A stretch of DNA of 64,000 bases from assembly GCA_002842205.1 (NCBI GenBank), contig PHCI01000029.1:1-64000 (forward strand), written 5' to 3'. Below are positions 46,572 to 55,087 of this stretch, piece after piece. The stretch comes from Betaproteobacteria bacterium HGW-Betaproteobacteria-3 (GTDB lineage Bacteria > Pseudomonadota > Gammaproteobacteria > Burkholderiales > Burkholderiaceae_C). A program made the position numbers and the translations under genes. Positions within the stretch are counted from its first letter, which is position 1. Every line of letters starts with the position of its first letter. The notes beneath the pieces are model-generated. The model did not search any database. It was given only the letters and a program-made list of their open reading frames with translations, and was not told the origin of the DNA.

Positions 46572-49493
46572 ATGAGCAAAACACTGGTCATCGCCGAGAA
46601 ACCATCGGTCGCGCAGGACATCGTCCGCGCACTCACGCCCGCGGCGGGCAAGTTCGAGAAGCACGACGATCATTTCGAAAACGAAAAGTACATCGTCACC
46701 AGCGCGGTGGGCCATCTGGTCGAGATCCAGGCGCCGGAAGAATTTGACGTCAAGCGCGGCAAATGGAGTTTTGCCAACCTTCCGGTGATTCCGCCGCACT
46801 TTGACCTGAAGCCCATCGACAAGACCAAGTCGCGGCTGGCCGCGGTGGTGCGGCTGGCCAAGCGCAAGGACGTGGACGACCTGATCAACGCCTGTGACGC
46901 GGGCCGCGAGGGCGAACTCATCTTCCGGCTGATCCAGCAGTATTCCAAGGTCAAGCACCCGGTCCGGCGCCTGTGGCTGCAGTCGATGACGCCGCAGGCC
47001 ATCCGCGACGGCTTCGAGCACTTGCGCACCGACCAGCAGATGCTGCCGCTGGCCGACGCGGCGCGCTGCCGCTCCGAGGCCGACTGGCTGGTCGGCATCA
47101 ACGGCACCCGCGCCATGACGGCCTTCAACTCGCGCGATGGCGGGTTTTTCCTGACCACCGTGGGCCGGGTGCAAACGCCCACGCTGTCGGTGGTGGTGGA
47201 GCGTGAGGAGCAGATCCGCAAGTTCATCTCGCGCAACTACTGGGAAATTCACGCCACCTTCCAGGCCGAAGCCGGCCCCTACACCGGCAAGTGGTTCGAC
47301 CCGAAATGGAAGAAGTCCGACGACTCTGAACTCAAGGCCGACCGCGTCTGGACCGAGCGCGAAGCGCAGGCCGTGGCCGAAGCGGTGCGCCACCAGACCG
47401 CCAGCGTCACCGACGAATCCAGGCCCACCACGCAGGCCTCGCCGTTGCTGTTCGACCTGACCTCGCTGCAGCGCGAGGCCAACGGCCGCTTCGGCTTTTC
47501 GGCCAAAACCACGCTGTCGATCGCCCAAAGCCTGTACGAGCGCCACAAGGCGCTGACCTACCCGCGGACCGACTCGCGCGCCCTGCCAGAGGACTATCTG
47601 CCGGTGGTGAAAGACACCTTTGGCATGCTGGCCGACAGCGGCCTCCAGCACCTGGCGCCGCATGCGAAGCTGGCGCTCAAGGACGGCTACATCAAGCCGA
47701 GCAAACGCATTTTTGACAACGCCAAGGTCAGCGACCACTTTGCCATCATCCCGACGCTGCAGGCGCCCAGCGGCCTGTCCGAGGCCGAGCAAAAGGTCTA
47801 CGACCTGGTGGTGCGCCGCTTCATGGCGGTGTTTTTCCCGTCGGCCGAATACCTGGTCACCACCCGCATCACCACGGCCGTGAACCACAGCTTCAAGACC
47901 GAGGGCAAGGTGCTGGTCAAGCCCGGCTGGCTGGCGATCTACGGCAAGGAAGTGCTCGACGAGGACGACGAAAACAGCAAGACCCTGGTGGCCGTGAAAC
48001 CGGGCGAGAAAGTGCGCGCCGACGCCGTCGAGCCCAAGGCGCTCAAGACCCGCCCCCCGGCGCGCTACTCGGAAGCCACGCTGCTGGGCGCCATGGAAGG
48101 CGCGGGCAAGACGGTCGAAGACGACGAGCACCGCGAAGCCATGCAGGAAAAAGGCCTGGGCACGCCGGCCACGCGCTCGTCCATCATCGAAGGCCTGATC
48201 GCCGAGAAATACATGCTGCGCGAAGGCCGCGAGCTGATCCCCACCGCCAAGTCGTTCCAGCTCATGACGCTGTTGCGCGGGCTCGGGGTCGAAGAACTCT
48301 CCAAGGCCGAACTCACCGGCGAGTGGGAGTACAAGCTCGCGCAGATGGAGCACGGCAAGCTCAGCCGCGAATCCTTCATGGGCGAGATTGCGGCCATGAC
48401 CGAGCGCATGGTCAAAAAGGCCAAGGAATACGACCGCGACACCATCCCCGGCGACTACGCCACCCTCAAGGCGCCCTGCCCCAACTGCGGCGGCGTGGTT
48501 CGGGAAAACTACCGGCGCTACGGCTGCGTGGGCAAGGACGGCGCGGGCGAAGGCTGCGGCTTTTCGTTTGGCAAGTCACCCGCCGGGCGCACCTTCGAGC
48601 CGGCCGAAGTCGAGCAGTTTCTGGCCGACCGCAAGATCGGCCCGCTGGAGGGTTTCCGCTCCAAGGCGGGCTGGCCGTTCACCGCCGAGCTGGCGCTCAA
48701 GTTCAACGAGGAAGACAAGAACTGGAAGCTGGAATTCGACTTTGGCGACGACCGCAAGGCCGAAGAGTCGGGCGAGATCATCGACTTCTCCGCCAGCGCC
48801 GCGCTGGGCGCCTGCCCCAAATGCGGCGCCCCGGTGCGCGAACACGGCAGCAACTACGTCTGCGAAAAATCCGTGCCCACGCACGCCCAGCCCACGCCCA
48901 GCTGCGACTTCAAAAGCGGCAAGATCATCCTGCAGCAGCCGGTGTCGCACGAGCAGATCACCAAGCTGCTGGAAACCGGCAAGACCGACCTGCTCGACAA
49001 GTTTGTGAGCATGCGCACGCGCCGCCCGTTCAAGGCCTTCCTGGCCTGGAACAAGGACGAGGGCAAGGTGAGCTTCGAGTTCGAGCCGCGCACCTCCAAG
49101 TTCCCGCCGCGCAAGACGGCCGCCGGCAAGACACCCGCCGCGCCGTTCGGCGCCGCAGCCAAGAAGACCGCCGCAAAAACGGCGGCCGCGAAGAAAGCTC
49201 CGGCCAAAAAAGCCGCCCCCGTCAAGAAGGCTGCCGCGCCCAAGGCCCCGCGCAAGACCACCCCCGGCACGGGCCTGAAGCCGAGCGACGCGCTGGCGGC
49301 GGTGATCGGTGCCGAGCCGGTCGCGCGCACGGCGGTCATCAAGAAGCTGTGGGACTACATCAAGGCCAACGGCCTGCAGGACGCCGCCAACAAGCGCGCG
49401 ATCAATGCCGATGCCAAATTGCTGCCCGTCTTTGGCAAGCCGCAGGTCACGATGTTTGAGCTGGCGGGCATTGTGGGCAAGCATCTGGGTTGA
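46572..49493 (+). CDS. topB: DNA topoisomerase III with C-terminal SWIB domain
   Basis: The 973-residue type IA topoisomerase starts MSKTLVIAEKPSVAQDIVRAL (Toprim), continues NACDAGREGELIFRLI, and has the catalytic tyrosine in LTYPRTDSRALPEDY near residue 330. Two cysteine clusters (CPNCGGVV to YGCVGKDGAGEGC, and CPKCGAPV) follow near residues 635-780. The tail has a Lys/Ala-rich linker (AAAKKTAAKTAAAKKAPAKKA) and a C-terminal SWIB/MDM2-like domain (LKPSDALAAVIGAEPVARTAVIKKLWDYIKANGLQD) from about residue 905. The enzyme resolves single-strand catenanes in replication. Confidence 0.95.
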   Translation: MSKTLVIAEKPSVAQDIVRALTPAAGKFEKHDDHFENEKYIVTSAVGHLVEIQAPEEFDVKRGKWSFANLPVIPPHFDLKPIDKTKSRLAAVVRLAKRKDVDDLINACDAGREGELIFRLIQQYSKVKHPVRRLWLQSMTPQAIRDGFEHLRTDQQMLPLADAARCRSEADWLVGINGTRAMTAFNSRDGGFFLTTVGRVQTPTLSVVVEREEQIRKFISRNYWEIHATFQAEAGPYTGKWFDPKWKKSDDSELKADRVWTEREAQAVAEAVRHQTASVTDESRPTTQASPLLFDLTSLQREANGRFGFSAKTTLSIAQSLYERHKALTYPRTDSRALPEDYLPVVKDTFGMLADSGLQHLAPHAKLALKDGYIKPSKRIFDNAKVSDHFAIIPTLQAPSGLSEAEQKVYDLVVRRFMAVFFPSAEYLVTTRITTAVNHSFKTEGKVLVKPGWLAIYGKEVLDEDDENSKTLVAVKPGEKVRADAVEPKALKTRPPARYSEATLLGAMEGAGKTVEDDEHREAMQEKGLGTPATRSSIIEGLIAEKYMLREGRELIPTAKSFQLMTLLRGLGVEELSKAELTGEWEYKLAQMEHGKLSRESFMGEIAAMTERMVKKAKEYDRDTIPGDYATLKAPCPNCGGVVRENYRRYGCVGKDGAGEGCGFSFGKSPAGRTFEPAEVEQFLADRKIGPLEGFRSKAGWPFTAELALKFNEEDKNWKLEFDFGDDRKAEESGEIIDFSASAALGACPKCGAPVREHGSNYVCEKSVPTHAQPTPSCDFKSGKIILQQPVSHEQITKLLETGKTDLLDKFVSMRTRRPFKAFLAWNKDEGKVSFEFEPRTSKFPPRKTAAGKTPAAPFGAAAKKTAAKTAAAKKAPAKKAAPVKKAAAPKAPRKTTPGTGLKPSDALAAVIGAEPVARTAVIKKLWDYIKANGLQDAANKRAINADAKLLPVFGKPQVTMFELAGIVGKHLG

Positions 49494-49508
49494 TCTGCAA
49501 GCCCTTTA

Positions 49509-49577
49509 GAACTACCGTAAAGATAGCAAACTATTGCCAGTTGACGGGGGATAGATGCTTTTTTTACTATAAATTTA
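49509..49577 (-). repeat. Dispersed AT-rich repeat, copy R8
   Basis: Plus strand: AGATAGCAAACTATTGCCAG then TTGACGGGGGATAGATGC, followed by an A/T run. It occupies the tail-to-tail gap between topB and the HAD gene, where a two-way terminator would be expected. Confidence 0.75.
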
Positions 49578-50274
49578 TGCTTTCCCACCCACGTTGCGCC
49601 GCCACCTCTCGCAGCCGCGGGTCGGGGTTCACCGCCACCGCGCAATCGACCGCCTGCAGCAAGGGCAGGTCGTTGGCAGAGTCGCTGTAGGCGGTGCTCG
49701 TGAACTGCGGCAGTTGGGCACCGCGCTCGGCCAACCACTCGTGCAGCCGCGCCACCTTGCCTTCGCGCATGTTGAGCGTGCCCCGGGTCCGCCCGGTGAA
49801 AACGCCGTCAGCCGCCTCCACTTCGGTGGCGATCAGGTGCGCGATGCCCAGGTGTTGCGCGGTCAGCTCGGTGATGAACCGGTTGGTGGCCGTGGTCAGC
49901 ACGACCAGATCGCCGGCCTCAAGGTGCTGGCGCACCAGCGCCCGTGCCGCCGGGCCGATGCGCGGCACGATATGGGTCGCCAGGAAAGCCTGGCGCAACG
50001 GCTCCCATTGCAACGCCGTGCGGCCCGCCAGGGTGCCGACGTAAAAATCTGCAAACGCCTGCACGCCCACGGTTGCGGCCTGGTAGCGTGCCGCCATGTC
50101 GGCGTTGCGCGGCGCAAAGGTGGCGCGGTCCAGCACGCCCTGGTCCATGAGGAAGTCGCACCAGAGCACGTCGCTGTCGCCCGCCAGCAGGGTGTGGTCG
50201 AGGTCGAACAGGGTCAGGGCCGGGGCCCGAAGCTCCCCGAGGGGGCGCTCGTTCACGCTTGTCTCAGGTGCCAC
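49567..50274 (-). CDS. HAD-superfamily IB hydrolase (phosphoserine-phosphatase-like), last gene of the phn operon
   Basis: The 235-residue protein has the HAD motifs LTLFDLDHTLLAGDS (nucleophile and acid Asp), LVVLTTATNRF (Thr of motif II), a lysine in MREGKVARLHEW and AYSDSANDLPLLQAVD (motif IV). Subfamily IB includes SerB-like phosphatases; small phosphomonoesters such as phosphoserine or phosphoethanolamine are possible substrates. The chosen ATG overlaps the end of the aldehyde dehydrogenase gene by 22 bp, consistent with operon membership. An internal start could give a shorter overlap. Confidence 0.8.
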   Translation of the reverse strand: MAPETSVNERPLGELRAPALTLFDLDHTLLAGDSDVLWCDFLMDQGVLDRATFAPRNADMAARYQAATVGVQAFADFYVGTLAGRTALQWEPLRQAFLATHIVPRIGPAARALVRQHLEAGDLVVLTTATNRFITELTAQHLGIAHLIATEVEAADGVFTGRTRGTLNMREGKVARLHEWLAERGAQLPQFTSTAYSDSANDLPLLQAVDCAVAVNPDPRLREVAAQRGWESINL

Positions 50275-51626
50275 GCCTTCGGGCGCGTGAAGGTTTCAAT
50301 GCCATCGGTGGACAGCGTCAGGCCCACCCCGGAATCGCCATAGCCGCTCCAGGGCAGGCGGGGGCTGACACGGTCGCAGCAGTTCCAGTACACGCTGCCA
50401 GCGTCGACCTGCGCCAGCAGGCGCCGCGCCCGCGCTTCGTCGCGCGTGAACACGCCCGCCGTCAGGCCGTAGCGCGTGTCGTTCATGAGGCGCACCGCTT
50501 CGTCGTCGCCGCCCACTTTCTGGATGCCGATGATGGGGCCGAAGCTTTCTTCACGCATCAGCTCCATGCCGTGGTTGACGTGGCTGAACACCGTCGGCTC
50601 GAACCAGTTGCCCGGGCCCGGGCCGCGCCGCCCGCCGACGTGGAGCGTCGCCCCCTTGGCCAGCGCGTCGGCCACCTGGGCCTCCAGCACGTCGAGCTGC
50701 GGTGCGCGGGTGATGGCGCCGATGTAGGTGTCGTCGCGCGCGGGGTCGCCCGTCTGGAAGGTTTTGACCGTGTCCACAAACGCGGCGACGAAGGCGTCGT
50801 GGATCTTCTCGTGCACATAGATGCGCTCGACCGAGCAGCAGCTCTGGCCCGTGTTGTACATGGCGCCGTCGGCCAGCGACGCAGCGGCCGCCTTCGGGTC
50901 GGCGTCGTCGCACACGTAGGTCGGGTCCTTGCCACCGAGCTCGAGCTGCAGCTTGATGAAGCGGTCGCCCACGGCCTGGGCGATGCGCTTGCCGGTGGCG
51001 TAGGAGCCGGTGAAAAACACGCCATCCACCTTTTGCGCCAGCAGGGCCGCCCCCACCTCGCCCGCGCCCACCAGGCACACCATGACGTCGGGTGGCACCC
51101 CTGCGGCGTGCAGCAGGCGCGCGATTTCCAGGCCGGTCATCGTGGCGTATTCCGACGGCTTGTAGAGCACGGCATTGCCCGTCAGCAGCGCGGGCAGGAT
51201 CACGTTGCAGCCGACAAACCAGGGGTAGTTCCAGGCCGAGATGTTGACCACCACGCCCAGCGGAACGTGCTGGATCTGCTCGGTCATGCCGCCGTCATTG
51301 AACACGGTGCGGCTGGTCAGTGCGGCTTCGGTTTCCTCGAGGAAAAAATCGATGCGCCCGAGCAGGCCGTTGAGTTCGTTGCGCGACATCGCGATGGGTT
51401 TGCCGGTCTCGCGCGTCATGGTCAGGGCCAGCGGTTCGAGTTCGGCCACCACGGCAGCCCGAAACCGCGCCACGCAGGCCTGGCGCTCGGTCAGGGGCTG
51501 CGCGGCCCAGGCCGGTTGGGCCGCGCGCGCACGGCTGGCCTTGGCCGCAACCGAGGCTGCGTCGTCGGCCGGCAGGGTGGTGATCAACTGCCCGTCGGCA
51601 GGGTTATGGATGGCAAGCGTGTTCAT
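50253..51626 (-). CDS. Aldehyde dehydrogenase of the phn-linked amino-alcohol module
   Basis: The 457-residue NAD(P)-dependent enzyme has SAWNYPWFVGCNVILPALLTGNAVLYKPSE, the catalytic glutamate in LQLELGGKDPTYV and the nucleophilic cysteine in NTGQSCCSVERIYV. It overlaps the glutamine amidotransferase by 4 bp. In the proposed route it would oxidise gamma-glutamyl-aminoacetaldehyde (or a similar protected amino aldehyde) to the acid. It is clearly distinct from PhnY at 62339. A general succinate-semialdehyde-type activity is the alternative. Confidence 0.85.
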   Translation of the reverse strand: MNTLAIHNPADGQLITTLPADDAASVAAKASRARAAQPAWAAQPLTERQACVARFRAAVVAELEPLALTMTRETGKPIAMSRNELNGLLGRIDFFLEETEAALTSRTVFNDGGMTEQIQHVPLGVVVNISAWNYPWFVGCNVILPALLTGNAVLYKPSEYATMTGLEIARLLHAAGVPPDVMVCLVGAGEVGAALLAQKVDGVFFTGSYATGKRIAQAVGDRFIKLQLELGGKDPTYVCDDADPKAAAASLADGAMYNTGQSCCSVERIYVHEKIHDAFVAAFVDTVKTFQTGDPARDDTYIGAITRAPQLDVLEAQVADALAKGATLHVGGRRGPGPGNWFEPTVFSHVNHGMELMREESFGPIIGIQKVGGDDEAVRLMNDTRYGLTAGVFTRDEARARRLLAQVDAGSVYWNCCDRVSPRLPWSGYGDSGVGLTLSTDGIETFTRPKAWHLRQA

Positions 51627-52420
51627 GTTCGGTTTTTCAGGGTTTTGGCAGCTTCGGCCGCCGTCAAAAAATCGTCCAGCAAGGCCGCGTCGTCGATGGT
51701 GTCGGAGCCGGGTTGGTGAAACTCAGGGTGCCATTGCACTGCCGCCATGTAGCTCTTGCCCGGATCCTTGCGCCGGATGGCCTCGATCAGCCCGTCGTCG
51801 GCGCTCCAAGCTTCGGGGGCAAACTCGGACGCCAGGTCCTTGATCGCCTGGTGGTGGATGCTGTTGACACGCACGCGCTCCACGCCAGGGTACAGGGCCG
51901 ACAGCCGCGTGCCCTGCTGGATGTCCACGCTGTGGTAGTTCAGGTCGTAGGTCGATGCGTCGCGGTGCTGTGTGGCCTTGGGCAGTTGCGTCGGAATGTC
52001 CTGGTACAGGGTGCCGCCAAAGGCCACATTGAGCAGTTGCAGGCCACGGCAGACGCCGAACACGGGTTTGCCCTGCGCTTCGAAGGCGGCCACCAGGGCC
52101 ATGTCGTATTCGTCGCGGATGCGGTCGCCGGCCCATTTCTCGTCCAGCGGGGTTTCACCGTAGCTGCCAGGCCAGAGATCGGCGCCGCCGTGCAGCACCA
52201 GGCCGTCCAGCCACTGGGCGTAGTGTTCGTAAGTCACATCTCCGCGCTGGGTGCTGCCGGTGGGGCAGGGCACCATGACCACCATGGCGCCCGAGGACAT
52301 GACCCAGTGGGCGATGGACTGCTCCACGTATTGAAGCGTCTTGCCCGTGAACAGCGAGCGGGCGGGGTCGGCGTGGTTGAAACAGGCCGACAGAGCGATT
52401 TTCAGGCGACGGGCCGACAT
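51623..52420 (-). CDS. Class I glutamine amidotransferase-like gamma-glutamyl hydrolase (PuuD/IpuF-like)
   Basis: The 265-residue protein has the nucleophile elbow PVFGVCRGLQLLNVAFGG and the catalytic His-Glu in AAVQWHPEFHQPG, with the peptidase-C26 pattern DGLVLHGGADLWPGSYGE. Relatives cleave gamma-glutamyl-GABA (PuuD) or gamma-glutamyl-alanine (IpuF). The neighbouring gamma-glutamyl ligase makes it the release step that returns glutamate. It lies 7 bp after the iron alcohol dehydrogenase. Confidence 0.85.
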   Translation of the reverse strand: MSARRLKIALSACFNHADPARSLFTGKTLQYVEQSIAHWVMSSGAMVVMVPCPTGSTQRGDVTYEHYAQWLDGLVLHGGADLWPGSYGETPLDEKWAGDRIRDEYDMALVAAFEAQGKPVFGVCRGLQLLNVAFGGTLYQDIPTQLPKATQHRDASTYDLNYHSVDIQQGTRLSALYPGVERVRVNSIHHQAIKDLASEFAPEAWSADDGLIEAIRRKDPGKSYMAAVQWHPEFHQPGSDTIDDAALLDDFLTAAEAAKTLKNRT

Positions 52421-52427
52421 GGCAGGC

Positions 52428-53561
52428 TCACATTGCGGCCTCGAACAACCGACGGAAATCGTCGGCGGTGCAAGGGCGCGGGTTGGTCTGGTGGCAGATG
52501 TCGGCCGTGGCGATCTCCACCAGACGCGGCAGGTGTTCGGGTTTGACGCCGTGCGCCGAGAGCGGGCCGGTGATGCCCACTGTGGCCTTGAGCGACCGCA
52601 GCCACGGCACGAAAGCCGCTCCGCCACCCGGCACCTTGCAGACGTGCGCCAGCTCGTCAAACTTGGCCGGCACGGCCTCAAAGTTCCAGGCCAGGACGGT
52701 GTCGATCATCAATGCGTTGGCCAGGCCGTGGTGCAGGTCGCACACGGCCCCGAGCGCATGGGCGCACGAGTGCACCGCGCCCAGGTCTTTCTGGAACGCG
52801 ATGGCGCCCATCATGGACGCCATCATCATGTCGCTGCGCGCCTGCAGGTTGCCCGGCTCCTGCACCGCCGTGCGCAAGGCCGCAGCGGCAATGCGCGTGC
52901 CTTCCAGCGCAATGCCATCGCACAAGGGGTGGTAGGCAGGCGAGAGATAACTTTCGATGTTGTGGGTCAGGGCGTCCATGCCCGTGGCGGCGGTCACGGC
53001 GACGGGCAAACCCAAAGTGAGCTCGGGGTCGGCGAACACGGTTTTGGCCAGAATGGCCGGGCTGAAGACCACGCGCTTGAGGTGCGTGTCGTTCTCGCTC
53101 ACCACCGACGAGCGCCCCACCTCCGAGCCGGTGCCCGAGGTGGTGGGCAGGGCCACAAACCAGGGCAGGGGGTTGACGATGGGACGCACCTGGGGGTGGT
53201 CCCACACGTATTCGAGGATGTCGCCCGGGTGGGTGGCCGCGACACCGACCACCTTGGCCACGTCCAGCGCCGCGCCGCCGCCAAAGCCGATCACGCAGTC
53301 CGCCGCATGGGCCTGGTAGGCAGCCGCGCCGTCCATGACCTGGCTGCAGGTGGGGTTGCCAAACACGCCCGAGAACACGGCCACGTCCAGGCCGGCCAGA
53401 TGGGTCCGGAATTCGGCCAGCACCGCCAGCGCGCCCAGCGCCCGGTCGGTGACGATGAGCGGGCGCTTCAGTCCTTGGTCCCGCAGGTGCTGCGCAACGA
53501 GCTTGCGTGCGCCAGCGCCGAACCGGATGGCGGTGGGAAAGGAAAAACTGGTGATGGTCAT
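52428..53561 (-). CDS. Iron-containing alcohol dehydrogenase
   Basis: The 377-residue enzyme has the NAD-binding GFGGGAALDVAKVVG, ALPTTSGTGSEVG and the metal-ligand helices GMDALTHNIESYLSPAYHPLCDGIALEG and VHSCAHALGAVCDLHHGLANALM. In context it would oxidise a gamma-glutamylated amino alcohol such as gamma-glutamylethanolamide. An alternative is the phosphonate alcohol 2-hydroxyethylphosphonate, since Fe-alcohol dehydrogenases interconvert it with phosphonoacetaldehyde in some pathways. The ATG at 53561 is chosen; 105 bp separate it from the ligase gene. Confidence 0.88.
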   Translation of the reverse strand: MTITSFSFPTAIRFGAGARKLVAQHLRDQGLKRPLIVTDRALGALAVLAEFRTHLAGLDVAVFSGVFGNPTCSQVMDGAAAYQAHAADCVIGFGGGAALDVAKVVGVAATHPGDILEYVWDHPQVRPIVNPLPWFVALPTTSGTGSEVGRSSVVSENDTHLKRVVFSPAILAKTVFADPELTLGLPVAVTAATGMDALTHNIESYLSPAYHPLCDGIALEGTRIAAAALRTAVQEPGNLQARSDMMMASMMGAIAFQKDLGAVHSCAHALGAVCDLHHGLANALMIDTVLAWNFEAVPAKFDELAHVCKVPGGGAAFVPWLRSLKATVGITGPLSAHGVKPEHLPRLVEIATADICHQTNPRPCTADDFRRLFEAAM

Positions 53562-53666
53562 GATGAAGATGGTCGGGGAAATGATCGGGGAAATAGGGTC
53601 AGAAAAATGGCCGGTGGATCGCGGCGACACGCCGAGCGCCCGCCACCGGGGTGGCGCTCATTTCTT

Positions 53667-55076
53667 TCAAATGATTTCGAAGTAACGCTTGAGCTCCCAG
53701 TCGGTCACGCCGTCCAGCCACTGGCGCCACTCCCATTCGCGGGTGGCGGCAAAGTGGTCCACAAACGTGTCGCCGAGCCAGTCCCGGGCGATGTCGGACT
53801 TGCTGAAATTTCGGGTGGTTTCGATCAGTGTGCGCGGGGCCCGCGGAATATGCTCAGCGCCCCCGTTGGTGCCGGTGATCGGCGGTGCGGTGAGCTTGAG
53901 CCCCTTTTCAACCCCGTCCAGCCCGGCCGCAATGACCGCCGCCATCGCCAGATATGGGTTCACGTCGGCGCCGGGGCAGCGCGTCTCGAGCCGCGTGGCT
54001 TTGGGACTGCCCGCGATCACGCGAAAACTCGCGGTGCGGTTGTCCATGCCCCAGGTGGGTTTGACGGGGGCCCAGAAACCGTCCACCAGACGCTTGTAGC
54101 TGTTGATGGTGGGCCAGAACATCGGCGCAAACTCCATCAGGCAGGCCACCTGCCCGGCCAGATAGCTCTCGAAGAGTTTGCTCATCTTGCGCGGGCTTTT
54201 GTTGTCGAAGAACAGGTTGGTCTTGCCATCCGACAGGCTTTGGTGGATGTGCCCCGAACACCCCGGCAGTTGCTGGTGCCACTTGGCCATGAAGCTGGGC
54301 ATGATGCCGAAGCGTTTGCCAATCTCGCGCGCACCGGTCTTGAACAGGATGGCGCGGTCGGCCTGTGCCAGTGCCTCGCTGAAGCCGATGGCCACCTCAT
54401 AAACCCCGGGGCCGGTTTCAGTGTGCAGGCCTTCGATGGGCACGTCGAAAGCCAGCATGTCGTCCATCAGGGCGTTGAAGAATCCGCCGTGGTCCGCCAT
54501 GCGCAGGAGTGAGTAGCCAAACATGCCCGGCGTGATGGGCTCGGGGTCCACGCCTTTCTTGGCGGCCCAGGTTTGGGGCGTCTCGCGAAAGTTGAACCAC
54601 TCGAATTCCATCCCCGTCATGGGCATGACGCCGAGCTTTTCCGCGCGCCTGAGCACGCGCTTGAGCGTCTGGCGCGGGCACACCGCGTGCGGTGTGCCGT
54701 CGGCGTTCACGAACTCGCCCAGGAAAAACGGCACGTTGTGGTCCCAGGGCACGCGGCGCGCCGTGTCCAGATCGAGCCGGGCCAGGGCATCGGGAAACCC
54801 ATGCTGCCAGCCCGTGACCGTGGTGTTGTCATAGCAGGTGTCGCTGGAATCCCAGCCCAGCACCACATCGCAAAAGCCGAAGCCACCCCCGGGATAGGGC
54901 TCGGCTGCTCCCATGAACTTGCCCAGATGCAGGTATTTGCCGCGCAAAATGCCGTCGATGTCGCTGACGGCCACCTTGACTTTGGTGGCACCCGATTTGC
55001 GGACCGCCGCCAGGGCGGGGTGTTCGGCAAGCGCGCGGGCGGCGGCAGGCATTGGGGTGACAGGTTTTCGAGCCAT
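53667..55076 (-). CDS. Glutamine-synthetase-like gamma-glutamyl-amine ligase
   Basis: The 469-residue protein keeps the ATP/metal core of glutamine synthetase: ExE at Glu157/Glu159, Glu220 and Glu227 (LHTETGPGVYEVAI), the SGHIHQS loop with His276, NRTASFR (Arg347, Arg352) and RLETRCPGADVNPYLA (Glu364). It lacks the adenylylation loop of type-I GlnA. Its length and motifs fit the PuuA/IpuC/GlnA4 group, which couples glutamate to putrescine, isopropylamine or ethanolamine. With an alcohol dehydrogenase and no PuuB-type amine oxidase beside it, an amino alcohol is the likely acceptor. It starts 11 bp after phnW. Confidence 0.9.
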   Translation of the reverse strand: MARKPVTPMPAAARALAEHPALAAVRKSGATKVKVAVSDIDGILRGKYLHLGKFMGAAEPYPGGGFGFCDVVLGWDSSDTCYDNTTVTGWQHGFPDALARLDLDTARRVPWDHNVPFFLGEFVNADGTPHAVCPRQTLKRVLRRAEKLGVMPMTGMEFEWFNFRETPQTWAAKKGVDPEPITPGMFGYSLLRMADHGGFFNALMDDMLAFDVPIEGLHTETGPGVYEVAIGFSEALAQADRAILFKTGAREIGKRFGIMPSFMAKWHQQLPGCSGHIHQSLSDGKTNLFFDNKSPRKMSKLFESYLAGQVACLMEFAPMFWPTINSYKRLVDGFWAPVKPTWGMDNRTASFRVIAGSPKATRLETRCPGADVNPYLAMAAVIAAGLDGVEKGLKLTAPPITGTNGGAEHIPRAPRTLIETTRNFSKSDIARDWLGDTFVDHFAATREWEWRQWLDGVTDWELKRYFEII

Positions 55077-55087
55077 GGTGATGTCCT

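Noticed and set aside
50253-55076. Classical putrescine (Puu) pathway
   Set aside because: The ligase, ALDH and hydrolase would fit, but there is no PuuB-type FAD oxidase and no PuuP permease or PuuR, and an iron alcohol dehydrogenase is present instead.
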